Source: Daldinia sp. FL1419
Taxonomy: Eukaryota > Ascomycota > Sordariomycetes > Xylariales > Hypoxylaceae
Reading direction: 5' to 3'
Assembly: GCA_025201765.1 (NCBI GenBank)
Contig: MU623413.1
Location: forward strand, 115,285 to 179,284
DNA: 64,000 bases
In this document: positions 46,872 through 57,700 of the stretch, in pieces
Layout of the letters: every line of letters starts with the position of its first letter
Position numbering within the stretch: the stretch's first letter is position 1
Notes under the pieces: model-generated
The model's input: the letters and a program-made list of their open reading frames with translations, nothing else
What the model was told of the DNA's origin: nothing
Databases searched by the model: none
Translations under genes and position numbers: made by a program

Positions 46872-48191
46872 ATAACACTCCCTCGTCGCCTGTCTTGTTG
46901 AGTTAAGGCATAGGTTTGGGGCTTTTGTGGGGGCATAATTAAGTCCCTACTAGAGGACGCAGGGGGATCATGATGTCCCAGGTCTCGAGCAAGAGCCGAG
47001 TTAGGATCGTGATGCGACTCGAATGTGGATGGTTGGGGTGAAGACGTGCGGAACGCAGGGTTGATGCTCCGTGGAAATTGCGCGACTGAGTAGTTCTCAT
47101 CTTCAGAAACCTCGGAATGCGTGTCTTCCACGTCCCCGCGGCAGAAGTTGATGTACTTGGGGGGATCTGGAATTTCTTGACCGGTACCTTTCTCGCTGAT
47201 AAAGTGAATAATGTCCTTTTCCACATCCATCTTTTCGAGAGACAAGCGAATCTTCTCGCATGATGCGTCATCGCTGACACAGACTGTAGAGGCAATGTTG
47301 GCGAAAGTCCATAAACTACTCTTGGTAAAGTCCAATCTCTCCTCTTCGAGGTCCTGGAATTTATCGGCGGCCGCTTTCCACTCCCTGTTCCATCTAGCAG
47401 TTGTTTCCTCAAGAATTTTAACGGCGTTCTCGTATTCGGTGTTTGTCGTAGCAAGGCTGATCTGTGTCTTTTCTAGCCTAGCCTTATTTTTCCTCTCTTC
47501 CTGTCCCATAACCATATGTCCCTGGGCAAGGTAACCTTTAATTTTCAAACAATCCTGCTCATAACGATCACGAGTCTGGGTGGGGGTGATGTTAACTACC
47601 GGGGCCCATTACTGGGATGCATGGGTGGCACTGACCTTATTCACCATGTTTGTTTGCTGGATCTTGATTTTGAGGAGTTTCTCTACTGTATTTTGGACGA
47701 TCTTGCGTCTCTCTTTCATCCCCCCTGCAAAGGCAGCCAGCGGTTCCTCCAATTCAGTCTTCATCTGAGCAGCAATACTAGCGTGTTGTTTCGCCATGGA
47801 CTCGACTTCTCCCCGTACCGTATCGAGCGAAACTCTAAGGCTTCCCATCTCGTGGGTACCCAACGATTTCCGGCTTAGCGACATAAGCTTGCGAGCGTAT
47901 TCATCTTCGATCGAGGCCCGGGCTGAAAACACAGGCCAATTGAATTAGCAAGATGGAGGGGTAAATTGGCTGGAAAATGGACTTACCACTATAGAAAGAT
48001 CTAAGTTCATCGCTGGTCTGCTTCGCAGAGGCCATGCGATCAAGCAATGGCCCTACACCGGCGTCATCTTTTCCCCAAAAGTTATTGGCAACTGTTTGCA
48101 CGATATTAGCATCTCGAATCTGCTATTCGCACTTCGGAGTATAGTCCATACACGACAGGGAAACTGTCGGGCCATCCGTGGCCGTAGGCAT
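44033..48191 (-). CDS. F-BAR/SH3 cytokinesis scaffold of the Hof1/Cdc15/Imp2 family
   Basis: Five exons on the minus strand (48191-48152, 48091-47987, 47922-47636, 47575-44272, 44208-44033) give 1303 residues. The N-terminal F-BAR domain (FANNFWGKDDAGVGPLLDRM, FYSARASIEDEYARKL, VNKTRDRYEQDCLK) covers roughly residues 13-280. A long disordered middle has about 11 Gln near 381-391, RE-IQRRDPN/RREPD repeats (about 417-610) and YSATQRRGNSPQPASP repeats (about 1043-1120). An SH3 domain ends the protein (ALYMYQAAIPEELGF, GDILAILRHQDDGWWEAE, GLVPSNYLQ). Family members bend the plasma membrane and organise the contractile ring and septum. The small exons were found by splicing, and each join rebuilds conserved F-BAR sequence. 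The last intron is 63 nt with no stop, so its retention would keep the frame. Confidence 0.9.
44209..44271 (-). other. 63-nt in-frame intron before the SH3 exon
   Basis: GTATGT...ACTAAC...TATAG, exactly 21 codons long and open, so unspliced RNA would add 21 mostly hydrophobic residues between the linker and the SH3 domain. The strong donor, branch site and acceptor argue that it is normally spliced. Confidence 0.75.
44650..44880 (-). repeat. Coding tandem repeat (YSATQRRGNSPQPAxP units)
   Basis: Four to five copies of a 16-17-residue unit inside the F-BAR/SH3 gene, with degenerate QQRNSPQ copies on both sides. Each unit has a Ser-Pro near a basic pair. Confidence 0.8.
46180..46760 (-). repeat. 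Coding repeats (REIQRRDPNP / REIPREIP units)
   Basis: About a dozen units of 13-14 residues beginning RE-I/L/V-QR, plus a burst of REIP tetrapeptides (plus strand about 46400-46510), in the F-BAR/SH3 gene. The sequence is highly charged and probably disordered. Confidence 0.8.
46838..46871 (-). repeat. CAA repeat coding polyglutamine
   Basis: About 11 CAA codons in a row (TTG on the plus strand) in the F-BAR/SH3 gene. It is almost pure, so a hypervariable microsatellite is likely. Confidence 0.9.
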
Positions 48192-49487
48192 CCTCCTCGA
48201 TTCCCTCACAAAAGGCGACGATATTCTCTATATTTTCGGTCGGAAATGTCGGTGAACCTAAACGTTCTTCTCGCTTGGAACGACGCGATAGTCGCCTTGA
48301 AAAGGTGTCTCGAAAATTAGATTATCAGCGATCGGCAAGAACGCGGTTCTGCCACGAAAAAAAAAAAAAAGGTTAGAAGTTAGTATAAGATTCTCAGGAA
48401 TGTGCAAACGTTGAAATTATAAAATGTATATGGTACATGGTTTCAAGATAGAGGTTGCAGGAATTGTTTACAAGCAGTAACGTCGTTGCCCTAGAGATGG
48501 GGTAAGGTTATCCGGGTTATGTACCTATGTATGTACATGTACTGGCTTGAAACTGGGAAATAGGTCGTTAAAGGTGAGCTGACTTGGCTACCTGGCTGCT
48601 TGGCTGAACAAGTTAATAGTGGGGGTTGATAGGCTACTGACACATCACAACGCTAAACTTAAATCAATTATCTGATTACAGGGTTAGCTGCAGGGGTAAT
48701 TGTTTCTAGACTTGGCCTTTTTCTAGCTTTAACTAGGTACATAGGTAATTGTCAACTGCGATTCTTGTTTTGAACACATTTTGCAATTACTATTGAATAA
48801 CATCGAGACATTCACGCTTAGCAACCAAGGCATGCGCCATTCGATTATTTCTAAAAATAGTTTATTGTAAGTCAATGGTTTGTGAATATTGTGAAAGGAA
48901 AAGATTTTTTTTTTTTTTTTTCACTATTGAAGAAATTGCTTGAGTACCTGGGGCGAAGTTGTTATTCTCGTGTTTAATCCGTATGGGATAGCCTCTTTTC
49001 GCATCGCCATGATAATACGTGCCTATTCAATTAAAAAGACTTGTTTGTCCAACTCGTCCAGTCAACTTCTATATCCCTCCCAAACGACTTCATGAATGGC
49101 TTATAGGATTTATATCCTCTGCCTCTGTTCCCGGCCCTAGGTTAAACTCACCCACATCTGATCCAAATCCATTTACTGCTCCCGATGCGGGGAATGCTCT
49201 AATCTAGCGGGTTCAGCAGTGCCGACCCCCATTGCATCACGTAGTGTCGGCAATTGATTAGTACTGGAGGCCATTCACTCGATTTCTTGCCGTTGTAGTA
49301 CTCATACGGGATCCATTACCCCGGCAAGGTAGGTAGAGGCTCGGTATGACTTGAATCTAATAGGTGCCTAGGTAAGTTAGGAATCTACCGTGAGTTATCT
49401 AGGGATCGTTTAGCATCCTCATTCAAATATCGACGGTAGAGGATAATTTATAAGTCTTTCCGTCGGTGTTACACCATAATATCAAAC
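48192..49487. other. Intergenic region between F-BAR gene and maleylacetate reductase gene
   Basis: Divergent spacing of 1.3 kb. It holds A12 (48359) and T16 (48907) runs and no supportable gene. Confidence 0.5.
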
Positions 49488-50561
49488 ATGGATGGCTTTG
49501 AATATAACTCTAGTCCCGCTCGTGTCGTGTTTGGGAGTGGCACCATCAAAAAGGTCCCAGAAGAGCTTGTGCGAGCAAAGGTATCTAAGCCGTTTCTCCT
49601 CAGTACGCCTCAGCAGGTGAGCCATATCGACTTGCTCAAGGGTGTTCTCGGAGATGTCGTGTCTGGAGTATTTACCGAAGCCGCAATGCATACACCGGTC
49701 GAAGTGACCGAGAAGGCGCTTGAGAAAATTAAATCCTTAGGGGCTGACTCCATCATTTCCATTGGGGGTGGTAGCACGGTGGGATTAGGGAAAGCTCTGA
49801 GCTTTCGAACTGGTCTTTTTCACCTAACCATCCCGACGACCTACGCTGGTAGTGAGGTCACCCCAATTTTGGGCGAGACAGATGCCGGGAGGAAGACGAC
49901 GAGATCCGATCCAAAGATACTGCCAAGTACGGTTGTATATGATGTTGACCTCACCTTGACCCTCCCAGTTAGCCTTACTGCTACTAGTGGCGTTAACGCG
50001 ATTGCACACGCTGTCGAAGCGTTATACGCTCGCAATACCAACCCGGTTATTAACCTTTTTGCTCAAGAAGGGGTAAAGGCTCTTACAACCTCTCTCTCTA
50101 TCTTAATCTCCGATCCATCATCGCAAGAAGCACGTTCATCTGCTCTGTACGGTGCATGGCTTTGCGGGATTTGTCTTGGTAACGTGGGGATGTCTATTCA
50201 TCATAAGCTCTGCCATACTCTAGGGGGTAGTTTCAACCTCCCACATTCCGAGACGCACACTATAGTTCTACCGCACGCATTATCGTATAATGCCCCAAAG
50301 GTCCCTGCGGCGATGGAAGTGTTGGCCGCCGTACTGCCAGAGAGTGATGGCGACGCCACGAGAGGACTGAATATACTCTTGCAAAAGTTGAAAGTAAAAA
50401 GGGGTTTGAAGACTCTGGGGATGCAGGAGAGCGATATAGACAAGGCGGCAGATATTGCAGTTAGCAATCCATACTGGAACCCTCGACCCATCGAAAGGGG
50501 TCCGATAAGAGAACTAATTCGACGAGCTTGGGCTGGAGAGGAAGCAAGAGCTGATTTATAG
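49488..50561 (+). CDS. Maleylacetate reductase-type iron-containing alcohol dehydrogenase
   Basis: A single uninterrupted frame of 357 residues, the usual length for maleylacetate reductase, which reduces maleylacetate to 3-oxoadipate with NAD(P)H in hydroxyquinol and aromatic breakdown. Visible features are the N-terminus FEYNSSPARVVFGSG, the nucleotide-binding GGGSTVGLGKAL (about 85-97), LTIPTTYAGSEVTPI, SGVNAIAHAVEALY and the His-rich HHKLCHTLGGSFNLPHSETH. There is no hydroxyquinol dioxygenase or other aromatic pathway gene nearby, so this gene stands alone. Its neighbour TDA3-like is convergent. Activity on another carbonyl compound remains possible. Start chosen at the first ATG, in good context (AACATGG). 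Confidence 0.85.
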   Translation: MDGFEYNSSPARVVFGSGTIKKVPEELVRAKVSKPFLLSTPQQVSHIDLLKGVLGDVVSGVFTEAAMHTPVEVTEKALEKIKSLGADSIISIGGGSTVGLGKALSFRTGLFHLTIPTTYAGSEVTPILGETDAGRKTTRSDPKILPSTVVYDVDLTLTLPVSLTATSGVNAIAHAVEALYARNTNPVINLFAQEGVKALTTSLSILISDPSSQEARSSALYGAWLCGICLGNVGMSIHHKLCHTLGGSFNLPHSETHTIVLPHALSYNAPKVPAAMEVLAAVLPESDGDATRGLNILLQKLKVKRGLKTLGMQESDIDKAADIAVSNPYWNPRPIERGPIRELIRRAWAGEEARADL

Positions 50562-51209
50562 TACGAGCGATTGGATGGTTTTGTATCCTTATCTCGTACA
50601 AAATATCGCTACTTAGATATTGGGAATAATTGCGAAATATCACTTATAAATATACCTACCTAGGTAGGTAAATACGATATCCAGATTAAGACTCATCCTC
50701 GTCCTGCTTCTTCACAAGCTCCGTCCTAAAATCCAATCTCGCATCCAACCTCACAACTCCGTACAGCGACGACAAACCAAGCCTCCTACCCCCATGCTGT
50801 ACTGAGTACTCCTTAACTCTGAATAATATAACGGAATGAACAAGTACCATACTAGGATACTAGCGTTGACTATAAATACCTGTTAGGATCGCAGGATGGA
50901 ACTAACCTGCAGCGACAATTCCAACTCGTAAATGGTAAAAATTTATCTTTTCGTTTACATCTATCTACATAAGTTGTCAATTTACGGGCTCTATGAAGTT
51001 GTTCATGCTATGACAGATACAGTATATACGTGGTTAATATAGTAACCAAAGGAAATATCTTTTGGTTACATGTCTTGAGCAATGCCAACTTCTACCTTCA
51101 GAATTAGGTTATTAATTCGTGAAGCTCCCATGTTAGCTTCTCTTCTATCATTATCCATAACGTCTATGTACCACGCCAGATCATTATATATTGCGTCCAT
51201 CTAGTCCGA
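50562..51209. other. Convergent 3' intergenic region
   Basis: Between two convergent genes. It contains a perfect ACCTACCTAGGTAGGT palindrome at about 50656-50671 and no gene. Confidence 0.5.
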
Positions 51210-52610
51210 TCATAAGACTAACGCGGGATCACAGCCACCCAGCTTCGCGCTCTTCGGCTTTCCGTCTAGGATGATTTCGCTTACGAGCTTTCCTGTCGCA
51301 GGCGCATTTTGTATACCCCAGCACGTATGTCCTGCGGCGACGATAAGCCCCTTGGTATTGCCCACTGGGCCTATATAAGGGCCGCCTTGAGGAAGATAGC
51401 ATGCCTGTTTCGCGAGGACTTCGCCATTCTTGCCTAAGTCGTCGCTTATTCCGCTGAGCTGATATATAATATCCTCGCACCGGGCTACGTCGACTTCGAC
51501 CTCGGCGGCCGTCAGCGGTAGTTCGACCATGTCATCTGTAGGTCCGCAAGCATATGCCGTTCCATCCGGCCGCGCGTAGATTTCGGGTTCGACGATTTGC
51601 TGTCCTCTGAGTGGCCGTTGTGCACCTGGTGCACCTCTAGAGTCCTTGGGTGTTGGGGTGGGGAAACCGACGGGAAGCATGATCGAAGTGAAGAGTGAAT
51701 ACGGGGACACGGGTTGTGGTGTTTTGATAATGACGCTGTGAGCCCGAGCCGCCTTGATGGGAATGTCGGGTAGAAGACGTGTCGTCCATGGTCCGGTAGC
51801 GACTACACAATCCGTCGTAAGTAACCTCTCCTCCTTCCCGTCCTTCTCGTACGTTACGCTCTCGACGACTCTGCCGTCCGCTGTCTTGTTGATGGCCGTG
51901 ACCCTCGCGCCTGTCACGATCTTGACCCCCTTTTCCTCAGCCAACTGGGCCATACTTCTGGTGAACAGTTCCGGATGTACCTGAGCCGTATCATCCGGTG
52001 TGCCCATTCCCTCGTAAGCAGTCAGCGCCTCCTCGGTATCCAACCAATCCAGATCTTCGGGGGCGCCAAGCTTCTGCAATGCCTTGATTTCCTTCTTGTG
52101 GTTTTTGTGCAACCCCTTTGAGCCCTGCTCTACGCCACTGTTGCTGACAGGTTCCGCCTCGTTTGCGTGCTTTCCATTTGTTGCCTTATTGCTGAACCCG
52201 GGTGGTAGACGCGCCTGGCAATCAATCTGACTTGCATAACATCGTCTATAGCCCCACCTCTTATCGCCGCCGTGTTCTTTCGCAAGTTCATCGTGTAGGT
52301 TGAAACTTAAAGGTACGATATTTGAAGGGAAAGCCCATAGCGCGAGCAGGCCCCCTGCCTTACCGCTTGCACCTCCGGCAATTCCGTCGTGGGCGGGGTT
52401 TCTCTTTGATGCGGTTTCGGGATCAGCTAACGTAGCTGGGTCAGTGATGCTATCTTGCGTGCGTCCTCCGGCATTGGTAGTAGAGGCTTCGAGAAGGGTT
52501 ATGCGATGGGTTTCAGGGGAATAGGATGGATGTCGTGTGAGGAAGTAAGCGGTGCAGCAGCCGATAATGCCGCCTCCTATTATAGTAATATCTTTTGGTG
52601 AAGATGACAT
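51210..52610 (-). CDS. TDA3: TDA3-like FAD-dependent oxidoreductase (DAO fold)
   Basis: Intronless, 466 residues. The N-terminal Rossmann motif ITIIGGGIIGCCTAYFLTR (from residue 8) binds FAD; GGASGKAGGLLALWAF, the internal VKIVTGARVTAINK, and VVATGPWTTRLLPD with the C-terminal GLIVAAGHTCWGIQNAPATG complete the D-amino-acid-oxidase fold. Its best match by pattern is yeast Tda3, reported in endosome-to-Golgi traffic. A linker near 155-185 (SNKATNGKHANEAEP...) is low complexity. The enzymatic substrate is unknown. Convergent with the maleylacetate reductase gene. Confidence 0.8.
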   Translation of the reverse strand: MSSSPKDITIIGGGIIGCCTAYFLTRHPSYSPETHRITLLEASTTNAGGRTQDSITDPATLADPETASKRNPAHDGIAGGASGKAGGLLALWAFPSNIVPLSFNLHDELAKEHGGDKRWGYRRCYASQIDCQARLPPGFSNKATNGKHANEAEPVSNSGVEQGSKGLHKNHKKEIKALQKLGAPEDLDWLDTEEALTAYEGMGTPDDTAQVHPELFTRSMAQLAEEKGVKIVTGARVTAINKTADGRVVESVTYEKDGKEERLLTTDCVVATGPWTTRLLPDIPIKAARAHSVIIKTPQPVSPYSLFTSIMLPVGFPTPTPKDSRGAPGAQRPLRGQQIVEPEIYARPDGTAYACGPTDDMVELPLTAAEVEVDVARCEDIIYQLSGISDDLGKNGEVLAKQACYLPQGGPYIGPVGNTKGLIVAAGHTCWGIQNAPATGKLVSEIILDGKPKSAKLGGCDPALVL

Positions 52611-53097
52611 TTTGCGCCTTAGAAAGAATACTAATAAGATGAATTGGCGCGAAACTACCTAGGTACTTAAGCATTCATTCAAGTTACTTTCTAAGCCCGG
52701 TCCTTCCGCTTATAGAACTAGAATTTGACAACTTGGAACTTGGGAAGGTATAACTTTGAAACGGTTAGAAGTGGCTTTTTTTTATGGTAGTTATGTACTA
52801 TGTAACATTACCTAGTAGGATCATATGACGATGCATAGTTACTATATTCTTAAAGTTGCCTAGACCAGGCACCATGTTATGTAACAGTGGGCCAGAGGGG
52901 TCGACGATGTTACGTCATTAATCAGGTACCTGTAGATCAATGGGACATAAGGTTTAGAGGGATGGAGACAAATCTTGAAACTAACAACTTTATTTCTGCT
53001 CGATTTAAACATATTAATAAAAATAAACTACCTAAGGTTAGTTAACAACATTGTAAAACATCCAAGCCGCGAGTGTGGATTGGATTGGATACCTCCG
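52611..53097. other. Intergenic region
   Basis: About 490 bp without a supported gene; an ACCTAGGTAC motif lies near 52658. Confidence 0.45.
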
Positions 53098-54153
53098 CTA
53101 AGGCTTTTTATCGCGATAAAGAAAAGGAAAAGCCCACTTCCATATTCCTTCTGTCTTCTTCCTGTCTTTTTTCCTCGCTCCCCTGCTTTCGTGCGTCTCG
53201 TCTAGAATCTGCTTGGGAAAAATAGTCGTAAAGCCATTCTTCAACCTTTTCGTAACCCTTCGTAACTTGCTATCCAGCTGTGGACCGAAAGTAAAAAGAA
53301 TCCTGCGTTTTGGGGCGCCCCGTACTTTTGCCCCATCACGGTATTCTTCGATATCATCATTTACGGGAACGTCTCTAATACTGCTGATTTCCCCAGCTAT
53401 CCCTGCCGCTTCTTGTCTATGTATACTCTCCAGTCGATTCATTGGGGTGTCTTCAGGAGGAATATCTAAAATACTAAATGCATATGCTGGAAGAATATCA
53501 GGGGTATAAGGAGGAAGGTACTCGCCTTCGAATTCGCTTTCAAGTTCCGGTTCGATTTCTAAAATTTCCCCAACAATATCAATAGCATGCGATGTATATT
53601 CAGTATGATTTTCTGGATTGCTGCTCAGAACTAAACGCATATTTTCTATGTTCGACTCCTGATGCGTGCTAATCCCCACATTCCTAGGAGGTAGGAGCTC
53701 GACTAAACCCGAGTCCACAGCGTTGAGCTCTTCGTCAGTGTATATGTTTATCGTACTAGGAAGCTTTACGTTACTTGTGTTGCGTATTTGTTGTCCGAAG
53801 TTCGCTTGCATCACTGTGACAATGGCTGTTAATAGATGCCCTTTACCTATGGTAAGAGATATATGCGAGTTTGTATATACCATAAGCACTCACTCCTGCA
53901 AAAGATTGCTGTGGAAGGCTTGTGGTTTCCGGGGTAGGGCAGGCGATACAGGGGAGGGGGCTTTTGATGTTCGATACGTACTATAACTGCAAAAAGTGTC
54001 GATATCGTCCCAATATGACTTGGTTCTAATCTCATCAGCTTCCTCCGGGGTTATTATATATCCATATTTTGAATATGCATAGTTGATCATGAGGGTTTGT
54101 ATGTAAAGGCTTCCGCTTCTAGAATTATGAAAGTGGACTACCGGTACAGCCAT
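53098..54153 (-). CDS. Hypothetical protein, orphan
   Basis: Proposed exons on the minus strand, 54153-53894 and 53773-53098, give 311 residues; the start is the first ATG (MAVPVVHFHNSRSG). The donor GTGAGT at 53893 is good, but the obvious acceptor CCATAG gives a stop in frame; ACACAAG at 53774 restores the frame with a 120-nt intron, which is a guess. I recognise no family. Features are YSKYGYIITPEEADEIRTKS near the N-terminus, an acidic segment (EILEIEPELESEFEGEYLPP), a PPYTPDILPAY motif, and a basic C-terminus (RRVTKRLKNG, RGARKKDRKK) ending in WKWAFPFLYRDKKP. It may be two genes or a decaying one. Confidence 0.4.
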
Positions 54154-54780
54154 AACACGAATAGCTCCCAAGAAAACTCCCTGGTGTGTAGTAAAGAATA
54201 ATTCCTAAAGGCTAGAATAGAGAACGGGGAATAGCCAGACCGTAAGTAACGCCTCAATCATTTCAATGGCCTAGAAGATGCTTCTAGGTGGAATTCGTAG
54301 GTAGATGATAAGCTAAACCATACTAGACCTTGGGTTCCTATCTAATATCGGGGGCGTTGGTTAATAATAGAAGCTGGGCTCTTTATTATAATAAAAGGCT
54401 TTCATCGCCATTATAATGGGACTATAATGCTATCATAATGACTGCCGGGCCAATACTCTTGGCTTCTTTCTGAGTTATGGCATGGCACTTTGTCGGGCCT
54501 ACACTAGTGGCGCATGTAGAGTAGACTACCTACTTTGGTAAATTTCCTTTTTACAAGGAGCCTGTTGTAGATTACGGCCTTCAACAAATACGTAGTTCAT
54601 CACTTAAAATGCTGTAATTACAGAGTGCCAGTCTCCAGACTTGAAAGTAATTTCACGAAGGGATACGTGAGAGGCGTATATAGAGCCAAAATTGTGAAAA
54701 TGATAGTTATCTAGGTACTCTTACAAACAACAAAACGCCTACCGGTATGCCTTAGCTGGGATGTTTTAATACTTGATACC
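54154..54780. other. Intergenic region
   Basis: About 630 bp, no gene. Around 54380-54440 there are short repeated TATAATG/ATAATG pieces. Confidence 0.4.
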
Positions 54781-57700
54781 CTAACCCTGCCACTTAACCC
54801 TCTTATCTCTAAAGATGCTCACCATCCCCATCGGCAACAATCCAGGTTCAACGATACTCATCCCTCCAAATCGGTCTATAACTTCGGGGCCATAAAGAGC
54901 AGCGACCCATTTCCAGTAGGGATCCATAGTTGGCCAATTCCCATTAATTCCCCCCTGAGTGGTCTTCTGTAGAGCGACAACTGCACCGATAACTCTTATG
55001 CTGGCTTCTTGAATACCTTCCTCTTCTGTAGGTATTTTCATCAATCGTTTGTAAATGTCCTGTAAGCTATTAGGAAAACCGTAGCCTATGTCCTCACGAT
55101 AACGGATATATTCGTCAAAGCTCAGGAAGTTTTCCCTATCGAATTTACTTTGGGGTTTCCAAATAGGATCAAAGCTATTGCCACGATATACGTTGCCATT
55201 TTCGAACTTAGCCTTGCAGGAGTCGTATAAACTCTGTTCGGCCGCGAAAAAGTGATCCAGTTCCTTTGAAGGGTCGCGCAACACAGCATTGTGTATTTGC
55301 AGGATGGATACAAATGGATTCTGAAGGCCGAGACCCCCTAGCTCGACTGGGAAAAAGAAATATCCATCGGGAATTTCCGAAATGTCAAATCGCTCATATA
55401 TGAGTTTCTTGAGGTAGTCAATTATGCTTGTTGTATTTTGTACACTCCCGGTATTAGAAGTCGAAGAAGAAGAGTTCGAGAAGACCTGGCTCTGGATTCG
55501 CTCATGAGCTGCAAGCATTTGAGAAACATGATCTTGTCCGAAACAGTTTGCTGCTTTTCCGAAGTTGGAGTTGAAGAAAGTTGATGCATAAATATTCCAC
55601 GCCTGGATGAGCGAGATTATGCTGTTCTGTTGATCCAAGAGCTGCTTACGGAGGTCGACTATGTGTTCGTCGACCATACTCTGATCGATCTGAAATTTCC
55701 CGGTTGATGGTGAGAGTTTCAAAAAGCCCCACCGAATCTCACCGACCGGGAGAGATGGGTCAATGCCGAGGAAAACATCCGGATCCCCCGAGACACGCGT
55801 GGTTCCGGTCTTTGGTATGTCTATGCGGGTACCGGTGATGTGGGCGAATTCGGTTACCGATTTCCAGGCTGCTACTGCAACGGAGTGGTCTCGCGACCAA
55901 AACCAAAGGCTATCTTTCATGCGGAATAGTGCCGCTCCGCCCGTAGACTGGTTTACGGCAAGGTCAAGACAAAATAGAACCGATTCGCCGAGAACATCAC
56001 TAAGGACATGTAATGCGGGAGTGCCGCGAGATCGAATGCGCGAAGGAGCCTCCGGACCGTCCTCGATAAACCTAAGAGGGGCCCTTAAAAACTTACTGAA
56101 GAAGTCAAGCCATGTTGTAGAAACGCCAAAGAAAGACATTACTGTCAAAATTGTCTCGTGGGGGAGTATATCGTCCCACCTTTCAAATGAGGAATGAATG
56201 GCGGTGATATCACCATACAGCCTGGTGTTAAGCGTGATCTCGGTTGATAGGAGATGTAACAACCGTTGTTTTGATTCCATCGGGCGCTTACCACCAAAGT
56301 TCACATCAGCTTCCGGGCTACCGAAAGCCCTTGGAATCTCCTCTGCTAGAAGACCAGTGCTATGGGTAAGCGGTTGCTGGTTACTTGAACCAAATGCAAT
56401 CTGGTTCGGTGCTGAACTCATACCGAATATACTTCCCCCTTGCCGGGGCTGTGCTGAACTATTACCGAATAAACCTCCTGCTGATTGTGCCTGTGCTGAG
56501 CTACTACCGAATAGAGCCCCCCCTTGGTGGACCTGTGGTCTGAATGCGGATGCTGACTTCAATACTTGCGGTTGCAACGCTTCTTCCTCACCTTGAACGG
56601 GTTTATCCTGCTGCCCAAGGCTATCCATTAAATGAGCCATGAAGTAATATTTTCGAAAGATTTGGTCTCTCAGGGAATTCACAGTTTCGTGCTTAATTTC
56701 AGGTCCCAAATAGTAGCATCGTCGCATCTCGTCGGTCTTGGGTATCTGCTTTTCGTAGGTCTTCCATATTTCCGTGTCTTTCTGGAGCATGCCGAATGTT
56801 TCCTTGAGGAAGACAGACCATCTTACGCCTATATAATGAAGTAGGATAACCTGTATAAGATCCTCATGCATAACAAACTTATACGTGCCGTTGATTTGTC
56901 GTCGCTGTTCCAATGGAACATCAGAGCCCCAGGACCATGAGTTTAGAGAGGTGAGCCTCATATTCAAAACATCGATGACATCACCGAGTATAACGGAGTT
57001 GCTCTGAAAATCCTTTAGGACCTCTCGCTTTTCGTATGAGAGAAGGTCGGATGAAAGCAAGCCGTCGCAGACCCATTTCAAGGTATCTGGTTTAATTTGA
57101 TTCGGCGAAGCCATATTTCTTTCGAAATTCGCCACTATCTGTCTGACCTGCTGTATGGCCTTCGACTTAGTAGACGATTCTGCGCCATCTCCACCGAATA
57201 GACGCTCCAAATACGATCGAAGCTCATCTTCGTTAGTGTTGGCGGATTCGAAAATTATACGTTCCCATTCTTGCCGAGCGTTTTGTTTCATTGCGCTAGG
57301 AACATCTTCGAAGCCCTCTATCGTCGTAGCGTTGAGCTCGTCACGCCCTCTGGATTTCTCCGTTGATAACCATTCGGTCACTAACTGGGCGTAGAGCGAA
57401 GCATATTGATACTTTAGTGATTGGGTGTTCATATGGTGTAACAGGGATTCTTCCCATTGCTTCAGCATGTCGATAGATATAGATGGATCATACTTGGCCT
57501 GAGCTAAGAAGAATTCGAGGTTCTTTAGCTCGAGCTCTAGCTCCTGGTTGACCGGTAGTGAAGCACCACTGATTTTGACTTGGCTACTGGGTCCCAATAA
57601 GTAGCAAGTCCTGACACCCCGACTCAAGATACGGAGACGCTCAGTAGGTCCCTTCTCATTTTCTAGCATAGAAAGAGTATGAGACTTGGCGGTTTCGAAA

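Noticed and set aside
54154..54171. Six extra N-terminal codons on the orphan gene
   Set aside because: They start with TTG; the first ATG is at 54153.
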